From NCBI RefSeq assembly GCF_018403245.1, contig NZ_BOSH01000004.1:62001-126000 (forward strand): DNA of 64,000 nt. Reading direction: 5' to 3'. A program made the position numbers and the translations under genes. Each line of letters opens with the position of its first letter. The first letter of the stretch is position 1. Under the pieces are notes generated by a model. That model saw nothing but the letters and a program-made list of their open reading frames with translations. It did not search any database and was not told the origin of the DNA. Positions 35,685 through 42,784 of the stretch are shown here, piece by piece. This DNA is from Paenibacillus sp. J2TS4. GTDB lineage: Bacteria > Bacillota > Bacilli > Paenibacillales > NBRC-103111.

Positions 35685-36878
35685 ATGGACAAATTGGCGA
35701 TTGACGGTGGAACTCCTGTTAGAACAAAGCCTTTTCCCAAATGGCCTATTCACGGTGAGGTAGAGCAGAAGCTGCTGATGGAGGTGCTTCAATCCGGAGA
35801 GTGGGGAGGAACGGCCCGAATCAAGCTGGCTGAGCTGGAGGAGAAGTTCGCAGCCTATCATGACGCTAAATATGCGGTTACGGTAGTTAACGGGACGGTT
35901 GCGATTACGGTAGCTCTGCAGGCAGCAGGGGTACAGCCAGGGGATGAAGTGATCATGCCACCCTATACATTTATTGCAACCGCTTCCTCAGCTCTAATGT
36001 TTGGGGCTATTCCGGTTTTTGTCGATGTCGATCCAGACACCCTGCTGCTGGATCCGGATAAGGTCGAGGCGGCGATTACAGACAAGACCAAGGCCATTAT
36101 CGCCGTACATATTGCGGGTGCCCCGGCCAATATGACTCGATTGAAGGAAATTGCCCAGAAGCATCAGCTGCGGCTGATTGAAGATGCTGCCCAAGCCGTA
36201 GGAGGCCGATGGGAAAATGTAGGTGTAGGAGCGATTGGAGATTTGGGAACATTCAGCTTTCAGTCCAGTAAAAATATTAATTCGGGCGAAGGCGGAATGA
36301 TTCTGTCTAACAATGAAGCTGTGGCCGAGATGGCCTGGTCACTGGCTAATGTGGGGCGTATTCGGGAAGGCGGCTGGTACCAGCACGAGCATATCGGTTG
36401 GAATTTACGGATGACGGAATTTCAGGCGGCTATCCTGCTTGGCCAAATGACCCGCCTGGATGAACAAATCGCGCTTCGTGAGAAAAACGCAAAGCTGCTT
36501 ACGGAATTGCTGCAGGACATCGAAGGGATAGAGGTGTTTAAGAGAGATCCCAGAATTACTACCCATGCCTACCATCTCTATATGTTCAAAATCGCTTCCG
36601 GATGGACGGATCGGGTCAGCAAGGACGATTTGATAGCCAAGCTTGGTGCAGAAGGAATCGGAGCGAGCCCCGGCTATGTCCCACTGAACAAAAACAAGGC
36701 CGTTCTTGCAGAAATTGAAAAATGGACTGGTAAACGCCGTGAATTCGATTGTCCGGTCAGTGAGCGAGCCAGCGAGAAGGAAGTGCTGTGGTTAGTCCAG
36801 AACATGCTTCTTGGAACCGATGAGGATATTCATGAAATCGCTAAAGCTATCCAGAAGGTCATGCGCTCGTATTCGTAA
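35685..36878 (+). CDS. DegT/DnrJ/EryC1/StrS (AHBA-synthase-like) aminotransferase (module 2)
   Basis: 397 residues, a paralogue of the enzyme at 31641. Start LAIDGGTPVRTKPFPKW, PLP site VVNGTVAITVALQAAGV, IEDAAQAVGG with the cofactor Asp, and Schiff-base lysine in FSFQSSKNINSGEGGMI. Both paralogues keep the catalytic lysine, so both should be active. AAGAGGG precedes ATG 35685. It ends at a strong terminator, and the next gene starts about 310 nt later. Expected to aminate or deaminate a keto-sugar or keto-cyclitol. Confidence 0.9.
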   Translation: MDKLAIDGGTPVRTKPFPKWPIHGEVEQKLLMEVLQSGEWGGTARIKLAELEEKFAAYHDAKYAVTVVNGTVAITVALQAAGVQPGDEVIMPPYTFIATASSALMFGAIPVFVDVDPDTLLLDPDKVEAAITDKTKAIIAVHIAGAPANMTRLKEIAQKHQLRLIEDAAQAVGGRWENVGVGAIGDLGTFSFQSSKNINSGEGGMILSNNEAVAEMAWSLANVGRIREGGWYQHEHIGWNLRMTEFQAAILLGQMTRLDEQIALREKNAKLLTELLQDIEGIEVFKRDPRITTHAYHLYMFKIASGWTDRVSKDDLIAKLGAEGIGASPGYVPLNKNKAVLAEIEKWTGKRREFDCPVSERASEKEVLWLVQNMLLGTDEDIHEIAKAIQKVMRSYS

Positions 36879-36897
36879 AGTAAACCGGGTTATCCAT

Positions 36898-36919
36898 CAG
36901 CCGCGGATGCGGCTGTTTT
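36898..36919 (+). terminator. Terminator after the module 2 aminotransferase
   Basis: Stem CAGCCGC (36898-36904) with GCGGCTG (36909-36915), then TTTTC. Confidence 0.88.
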
Positions 36920-36921
36920 CT

Positions 36922-36946
36922 TTACCACATTCTATTTGGCGATAAA
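36922..36946. repeat. Shortened palindromic repeat, family 2, copy 3
   Basis: TTACCACAT joined directly to TCTATTTGGCGATAAA, the outer parts of family 2 with the middle missing. It follows the terminator, as copy 2 does. The rest of the 36947-37191 gap holds a palindrome TACCATGGTA near 37098 and no clear promoter. Confidence 0.6.
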
Positions 36947-37191
36947 GAAGATTCACTTCGGTTTTTCTTCAGAATAATAGAGTTCATATATAGCCTAATT
37001 AAGGCACTGGCGACTCGTTCACCCTTATCGCTGGAAAAATATTAAAAATTGCCATAGGCTAATGTCTTTATTGTCTCTATATGGCAAGTAAGCCACTACC
37101 ATGGTACTATTTGGTTAGAACAACATTGAGCGGTATCCCTTGGAGAGCGTGAGCGCACCTTGCGGAAACCGCCGGAACAGGAGTGAGAGCT

Positions 37192-38055
37192 GTGGTATTG
37201 AATCGATTGGGAGTATTAACGGACGAAGTATCCGCTAATTTGACGGAAGCTCTGGATTGGATTGCAGAGCAAAAGCTGGTGCATGTGGAAATTCGCATGG
37301 TGGATGGAACGAATGTGGCCGCTCTGTCTAACGAGCAGGTGGCTAGAGTAAAAGAGGAGGTGGAGAAGCGCGGGCTGTTCGTCTCTGCGATCGCTTCCCC
37401 TCTTTTCAAATGCGCTTTAGATCCCTCTCGCCCGGTTGCATCCGGAGATACTTTTGGGCAGCAGGAAGAAACGGTGGAGGCTCACTTTGCGAAGCTGGAT
37501 CGAGCCATTGAAATATGCAAGATGCTCGGCACGGATAAAATAAGAATTTTTTCGTTCTGGCGTGAGAACGATCCTCAAAAATATGAGCAGGAAATTGTGG
37601 AGCATCTGCGCAAGGCCGCTCAAATTGCCGGACAAGCGGGAATTATTCTGCTGCTGGAGAACGAGCCTGCATGTAACGGAGGGTTTGCCAGCGAAGTAGG
37701 AAGGATCGCGGCCCAGGTCGCTTCCCCCAACCTGAAGGTGCTGTGGGATCCGGGGAATGAAGAATACGGCGGCAGGCCTTCCTACCCGGAGGGATATGAA
37801 GCGGTGAGGTCCCAATTGGGTCACGTTCACGTGAAGGATGCCTACATTACTTCTGAAGGAGAATCCAAATGTGTGCCGGTCGGCTCCGGAAAGGTTCCGT
37901 TCGTGGACCAATTCCGCGCGCTTGAGAAAGATGGCTATGATGGCTTGTTTACGATCGAAACGCATTACGTTCCAGAAGGAGGTACGCCTAAAGACGGCAC
38001 GGCGATGACATTAGAAGCGCTCATTAAATTATTGAAGGAGGCGGGTATCGATTGA
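37192..38055 (+). CDS. Sugar phosphate isomerase/epimerase family protein (xylose-isomerase-like TIM barrel)
   Basis: 287 residues from GTG 37192 (AGGAG 8 nt upstream; GTG 37183 overlaps the site). AP_endonuc_2-type barrel: LVHVEIRMVDG at the first strands, TDKIRIFSFWREND, IILLLENEPACNGG (metal-binding Glu), VLWDPGNEEYGG (Asp), LGHVHVKDAY (His), and the final GLFTIETHYVP (Glu). These metal ligands are typical of IolE/IolI, KguE-like and 3-keto-sugar-processing enzymes. Cytosolic. Its stop TGA overlaps the next start as TTGA, so it is coupled to the oxidoreductase. Confidence 0.87.
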   Translation: MVLNRLGVLTDEVSANLTEALDWIAEQKLVHVEIRMVDGTNVAALSNEQVARVKEEVEKRGLFVSAIASPLFKCALDPSRPVASGDTFGQQEETVEAHFAKLDRAIEICKMLGTDKIRIFSFWRENDPQKYEQEIVEHLRKAAQIAGQAGIILLLENEPACNGGFASEVGRIAAQVASPNLKVLWDPGNEEYGGRPSYPEGYEAVRSQLGHVHVKDAYITSEGESKCVPVGSGKVPFVDQFRALEKDGYDGLFTIETHYVPEGGTPKDGTAMTLEALIKLLKEAGID

Positions 38056-39086
38056 AACGATGGGGATTCGGATTGATCGGTTGCGGGAGTGTCGCCGATT
38101 TTCACATGAATGCCATACGCGAAATCGAACAAGCTAGACTGGTTGCTATATCGGACAGGAAGGAACAGCGGGCTAAGGAAATAGGTGCCAAGGAAGGGTG
38201 TGCCTGGACTACCGATTACAAGGAGCTTCTCGCTAATCCAGAGGTGGAAATAGTCTGTTTGACCACGAGCAGCGGAACGCATGGGTCCATTGGCCGGGAG
38301 GTTCTTCTGGCAGGCAAGCACCTCGTTGTGGAGAAACCGATAGCGATGACAAGCCGGGAGGCTCGGGAATTGGTTCGCTTGGCTGATGAGAAAGGGCTGA
38401 CGCTTTCGGTTATTTCTCAGAGGCGATTTGAGGCGCAGCATCAATGGGTTCACCAAGTGTTGGAGGAAGGGAAGCTTGGCAAATTGCTTCTCGTGCAAAT
38501 TGACGCCCCTTATTACCGCACCCAACAATATTATGATTCGGCGGATTGGCGCGGGACCATAGCGGAAGATGGCGGTGCGCTGATGAATCAGGGCATCCAT
38601 TCTATCGATCTGATGCTCTGGATGGGAGGTAAGATCCGGTCAGTTTACGGTCAAATTGCCACCCAAACCCATCGGATGGAAGCGGAAGACTTGGGACTTG
38701 CGATTGTTAAGTTTGAAAATGGCGCATATGGTACGATTATGGCATCCACGAGCATCCAGCCTGGCTTTCAGCCTTCGTTGTATCTATATGGGGAGCGAGG
38801 CTCTATCCAAATTGAAGGAACGACGATCAAGCATTGGACTGTAGAAGGAGTGGACAGACCCGGACCGGTCGAGGCCGCCACTTCGGGTGGGGGAGTATCA
38901 GACCCTAAGAGCATTTCGAATCTATATCATAGATTACAATTGATAGATGTTATAGAATCATTAAATACAGGGCGGCCGGTAATCGTGTCCGGGGAGGACG
39001 GGTTAAGATCCGTTGAACTGGTAGAGGCGATTTACAAGTCATCGAGCCTTGGCAAAGAAATCGTCCGGGGAGAGGACTGGCCATGA
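38052..39086 (+). CDS. Gfo/Idh/MocA family oxidoreductase (module 2)
   Basis: 344 residues from TTG 38052, AAGGAGG upstream. Canonical Rossmann motif GLIGCGSVADFH, the nicotinamide-site VVEKPIAM (E-K-P), and the catalytic-type DGGALMNQGIHSIDLMLWMGG, where Asp and His are the usual proton relay. Full length for inositol or glucose-6-phosphate 3-dehydrogenase relatives. Likely NAD(P)-dependent oxidation of a ring hydroxyl. Overlaps both neighbours by 4 nt (TTGA and ATGA), a tight operon. Confidence 0.92.
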   Translation: MKRWGFGLIGCGSVADFHMNAIREIEQARLVAISDRKEQRAKEIGAKEGCAWTTDYKELLANPEVEIVCLTTSSGTHGSIGREVLLAGKHLVVEKPIAMTSREARELVRLADEKGLTLSVISQRRFEAQHQWVHQVLEEGKLGKLLLVQIDAPYYRTQQYYDSADWRGTIAEDGGALMNQGIHSIDLMLWMGGKIRSVYGQIATQTHRMEAEDLGLAIVKFENGAYGTIMASTSIQPGFQPSLYLYGERGSIQIEGTTIKHWTVEGVDRPGPVEAATSGGGVSDPKSISNLYHRLQLIDVIESLNTGRPVIVSGEDGLRSVELVEAIYKSSSLGKEIVRGEDWP

Positions 39087-40381
39087 ACGGGCCGCTAAAG
39101 TTGGGGACGGCCAAGCTGGACATTACTCCACCCAAGCCCATTCCGCTCGCCGGCTTTGCCCATCGGCAAGGAAATTATGATGATATCGCCCGGCGTCTTT
39201 ATGTCAGAGTCTGGTACTTCCAACAGCTCGATGCGCAAGGTCAGCCACATCAGGCTCTTCTGGTTCAGGCCGATATCATCTGGTGGGGATCGGAGCGAAT
39301 GGAAGCGATATATGCCCTGCTGGAGAAGCGCTGGGGGCTTAAGCGTGAGGAGGTTATTCTTCATGCGAGTCATACCCATGGCGGTCCCCAAACGAGCGAC
39401 CTGTTCATGTCCGCGCTAGGCACCATGGACTTGTCCTACGTCGAATGGATGGAAGAACAGCTTATGGCTGGAATCGAGCAAGCTTATGCTAACTTGGAGC
39501 CCGTCTCATTGGAGAGAGGGAGCGGGGCTTGTCAGATTGGCATCCACAGGCGCAAAGAAATAGAAGGAAGCATAAGAATGGCCCCTCATCCGGAAGGTCC
39601 GATTGATACCGAGGTGACCGTTATTCGATACAGGAACGAAGACGGTGCGGTTAGAGGGGTTATGTTCCATTATACGTGCCACTCCACGACCACTGGAGAC
39701 AACCGGGTGACGTCTGAATATCCCGGTGCTGCAATGGAAAATGTAGAGAGGGAGCTGGGAGAAGGGGTTATTGCCTCCTTCCTGCAGGGCTGCTGCGGCG
39801 ATATCCGTCCAGCTCTTATCCGGGAGGGAGCTTTTTACAGTGGAACGGAGGAGGACGTCGGGCGGCTGGGGCAGCAGCTCAGCGATCAGGTGATCGAGGT
39901 GTTGAGCAGACCGATGAGTCGGGTGCCATCCGCCGGTCTGGCAAGCCATCGTCAAGCCGTCGAGCTCTCCTTCCGCAAGCTCCCCAGTGTGGAAGAATTA
40001 CAGGATCGGTCCGGGGCAGAAGGCGTCGCAGGAGAATGGAGCCGCCTGTTAATGAATCATCCTGAACGGAATCGTCCTTCCATTCCTTTAACGATGAATA
40101 TTATTCGGATTGCGGATGGCCTCGCTTTCTTGGCCATGGACGGGGAAATCGTAGTCGAATACGGTATGTTTATTAAGAAAATTTCAGAAGGAAGCGTGCT
40201 GCCGCTTGCCTATAGCAACGGGATGATCGGTTATGTTCCTACCGCGAGACAAGTGGAAGAAGGAGGCTACGAGGGAGGGGATTCTGCCGTTTATTTTGGA
40301 CTTCCCTCCGCGTTTGAGCCTGCGCTGGAAGATCAGATCAAGGCTGCGGCCGTGAACCTTGTTAATGAAGTGAGGGCTTAA
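39083..40381 (+). CDS. Neutral/alkaline ceramidase-like protein
   Basis: 432 residues. N-terminal ceramidase fold: LGTAKLDITPPKPIPLAGF, the metal-binding HASHTHGGPQTSD (about residue 94), YTCHSTTTGDNRVTSEYPG where the nucleophile of true ceramidases lies, and FLQGCCGDIRPA. The second Ig-like domain of secreted ceramidases is absent and there is no signal peptide. The fold is common in bacterial sugar clusters, where the substrate is unlikely to be ceramide; an amide of an aminosugar is a possible alternative. ATGA overlap with the preceding gene. Confidence 0.83.
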   Translation: MNGPLKLGTAKLDITPPKPIPLAGFAHRQGNYDDIARRLYVRVWYFQQLDAQGQPHQALLVQADIIWWGSERMEAIYALLEKRWGLKREEVILHASHTHGGPQTSDLFMSALGTMDLSYVEWMEEQLMAGIEQAYANLEPVSLERGSGACQIGIHRRKEIEGSIRMAPHPEGPIDTEVTVIRYRNEDGAVRGVMFHYTCHSTTTGDNRVTSEYPGAAMENVERELGEGVIASFLQGCCGDIRPALIREGAFYSGTEEDVGRLGQQLSDQVIEVLSRPMSRVPSAGLASHRQAVELSFRKLPSVEELQDRSGAEGVAGEWSRLLMNHPERNRPSIPLTMNIIRIADGLAFLAMDGEIVVEYGMFIKKISEGSVLPLAYSNGMIGYVPTARQVEEGGYEGGDSAVYFGLPSAFEPALEDQIKAAAVNLVNEVRA

Positions 40382-40642
40382 CAGGATGGATTGTCGGCAT
40401 TAAAGACTTCATAGCTCGTGAGGCGGAGAAAGAAGGTGTCTCCAGGGCGAAGAGAACAAATGCAGAATAGAAAGTCAGACATTAAGGCAGGGAGAAGTGC
40501 TGAACACGCACCTCTTCCTGCTTTTCATTTCTCGAATTTCGAGAACCGCTTTTGGCTGAAGGTAAATCGTATGCGCTTTATTCCCGGTCCATGTCATGAT
40601 AAGATAGAACTAATTTAGAAACATGAAATAGGAGCGGTTATA

Positions 40643-42076
40643 TTGCTACGAAGAAGAAGTCTTTTTCAGGAACGGTATACCAAATTTGAAACAGAACTGC
40701 GAAACGAAATATTGACCGGAGCGATTAAACCGGGAGAATTTATATTGCCGGAGAACACCCTGAGTCAGAAGTATGGCTTAAGCCGGGTTTCCGTCCGCAA
40801 AGTGCTCGCTACTCTGGTGGAAGAGGGACTGATTGAGAAAATCGCCGGCAAGGGCAACCGGGTCAAGCCTCCTTCCGATCAAGTGGAACGAACGGTCATT
40901 CATATGTTCTGGTTCTCCTCTTCTTATGAGATTCCAATTATAGAACGCTTAATTCAGCAGTATGAATCCCTTCACCCTTTTATTAAAGTGGAGTTGACGC
41001 TGCTGCCTCAATCAGAGTACACCACCTCGATTATTCAAATGATCGATAAAGGAAATCCCGTCGATTTATTCGTTGTCTCGGACCAACATTATCGGGAATT
41101 TATGCAATTCGATCGCTTAAATCTGTTGGATAACTACTTGCCGGAGCACCTCGATCCCGAAAGGGATAGTTATCCCCAACTATTCGATATATTTAAAGAG
41201 GACGGTCAACAAAAAGTCGTCCCGCTATTTTTCTCCCCCGTCGTGCTGGCCTATAACTCAAAGCTGTTTGAAGAAGTGGGATTGGAGCCGCATCGCGCTA
41301 TGGAAAGCTGGGACTCCTTCCTGGAAATAGCGAAAAGCTGCACACGAGATCTGAATAACGACGGAAGAACGGAAAGATTCGGCTACTGCTTCTCTACCAG
41401 CACGACCCGTTGGCCGATTTTTATGCTGCAAAATAATGGCCGGCTCATGGAACCGGGCCGCAAGCGCTCTGAGTTTGCTTCCTCGCAGACGATAGAGGCG
41501 CTTCAGTTTTGTGTGGATTTAATGTACAAGCATAGGGTATCTCCTGTCTTTTTTCACGGAAGCCGTAACAGCGCCGAGCATTTATTTATGAAAGATTTAG
41601 TCGCTATGGTGTTGACTACCTATTATTTCATGAATGAATTCCGCAGTTCCGAGGTCGAATGGAACGTTATGCCTGTTCCTGAAGGACGAAAGCAAGCCTC
41701 TTTGCTGCTGGGAAGCGGGATTGGCATTAATCGGCAAAGCGCCAATCGGATCTTGGCTCATCGTTTCGTTGACTTTTTAACCGGGAGAGATGCCCAAATT
41801 ACGGCCAAACAAATGGGCTGCACCATCCCGATGCTTCGTTCGGTCGCCGAGGACGATCAATGGTTGGTGGATGGAATCCATCCGAGAAATTATAACGTGT
41901 TCAGAGAAGTGCTCCCTTACTCGGTTTCATTAAATTCGCTGAACCTGTCGCAGCAAGAAATGACCACGATTTGGCAAGAAATGAACTTGTTATGGGCCAA
42001 TATGGAACAGCCTGAACAAACCGCCAAACGGATTGAACAATGGCTGAATGATAAACTGGATCAAGAACGCACTTGA
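40643..42076 (+). CDS. GntR winged-helix regulator fused to an extracellular-solute-binding-protein domain (regulator 2)
   Basis: 477 residues from TTG 40643 after ATAGGAGCGG. Residues 10-77 form a GntR winged helix (PENTLSQKYGLSRVSVRKVL, GKGNRV wing). The rest is a type-2 solute-binding fold: FIKVELTLLPQSEY, PVDLFVVSD, FFSPVVLAYNSKLFE, RDLNNDGRTERFGY and TTRWPIFMLQNNG, all aligning in order with regulator 1. No signal peptide. It follows the ceramidase-like gene after about 260 nt with no gene in between, and ends at a strong terminator. Probably the regulator of module 2 or of both modules. Confidence 0.88.
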   Translation: MLRRRSLFQERYTKFETELRNEILTGAIKPGEFILPENTLSQKYGLSRVSVRKVLATLVEEGLIEKIAGKGNRVKPPSDQVERTVIHMFWFSSSYEIPIIERLIQQYESLHPFIKVELTLLPQSEYTTSIIQMIDKGNPVDLFVVSDQHYREFMQFDRLNLLDNYLPEHLDPERDSYPQLFDIFKEDGQQKVVPLFFSPVVLAYNSKLFEEVGLEPHRAMESWDSFLEIAKSCTRDLNNDGRTERFGYCFSTSTTRWPIFMLQNNGRLMEPGRKRSEFASSQTIEALQFCVDLMYKHRVSPVFFHGSRNSAEHLFMKDLVAMVLTTYYFMNEFRSSEVEWNVMPVPEGRKQASLLLGSGIGINRQSANRILAHRFVDFLTGRDAQITAKQMGCTIPMLRSVAEDDQWLVDGIHPRNYNVFREVLPYSVSLNSLNLSQQEMTTIWQEMNLLWANMEQPEQTAKRIEQWLNDKLDQERT

Positions 42077-42078
42077 GG

Positions 42079-42106
42079 CTGCCGGTAACTAACCGGCAGT
42101 TTTTTT
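42079..42106 (+). terminator. Terminator of regulator 2
   Basis: Stem CTGCCGGT (42079-42086) with ACCGGCAG (42092-42099), then seven T. Confidence 0.92.
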
Positions 42107-42333
42107 GAAAATTGGAATTTATAAAAATCTTTATCGCCAAAATTCGACGGTAAACGCAGGCTTTCTTGATCAGAGATCAAGGACGCCGCAGGCGTTTATC
42201 CTTGCATTATTTTATAAGTTTCGGGCTAGACGTCATTTTGTGGGGTTATTTTATACATAATTGGATGCCGGGAGAGAAAAATATAAACATTAACGGACGA
42301 AAGGAATCCATTCGGAAAGGAGGGGGAAAAGCG

Positions 42334-42543
42334 ATGATCAGACAATATTTCACGGAACTGACACTGGAAGAAGGGGCTTTGTTAAGTGATGGGCTTCATA
42401 TGCTCGTGGATAAAGCCGAGGAGGAGCTCGCTTCGGAGTTTATCGAAGTCGTCCAAGTCGTAAAACACGATTCTAACCGGTATACCGTTATTTTAAATAT
42501 CGACCTGGACGAGGAAGCGAGCGAGTCGGCGAATGCAGAGTAA
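42334..42543 (+). CDS. Small acidic hypothetical protein
   Basis: 69 residues from ATG 42334 after AAAGGAGGGGG; the open frame extends to 42166 but without support. Not recognised. A helical middle (SDGLHMLVDKAEEELASEF) is followed by two short strands (EVVQVVKH, YTVILNIDLD) and an acidic tail. Cytosolic. It lies between regulator 2 and rqcH, in the opposite direction to rqcH. The 42107-42333 stretch before it has an inverted repeat CTTGATC/GATCAAG and fragments resembling repeat families 1 and 2. Confidence 0.6.
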   Translation: MIRQYFTELTLEEGALLSDGLHMLVDKAEEELASEFIEVVQVVKHDSNRYTVILNIDLDEEASESANAE

Positions 42544-42620
42544 AGGAGGGCTGCACACTTTCCACGTGCCGGGCTGAGTGCAGCGCGAAAAGCTACCATT
42601 GCTAGCTGCGAACTACTGAA

Positions 42621-42713
42621 AATGGCCCGATATTTGGTAAAAGTGCACTTATTACCTTGTTCGGGCCATTGCAAGGCCACTAGTGGTAAAAATGCACTTA
42701 TTCTCTGTTCCGC
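42621..42713. repeat. Direct repeat inside an inverted repeat, between the small gene and rqcH
   Basis: TGGTAAAAGTGCACTTATT (from 42635) and TGGTAAAAATGCACTTATT (from 42683) are near-identical direct repeats. The first is enclosed by a perfect 10-bp inverted repeat AATGGCCCGA (42621-42630) and TCGGGCCATT (42661-42670). Confidence 0.65.
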
Positions 42714-42784
42714 CTATATCCACTCGTGACGGCTCAAATTAGGAGTGTTTTGCTTCTATTCAATAGGCAGCTTCTATAATCCTG

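Noticed and set aside
42166..42333. N-terminal extension of the small protein at 42334
   Set aside because: The extension lacks a binding site, while ATG 42334 has AAAGGAGGGGG at good distance.
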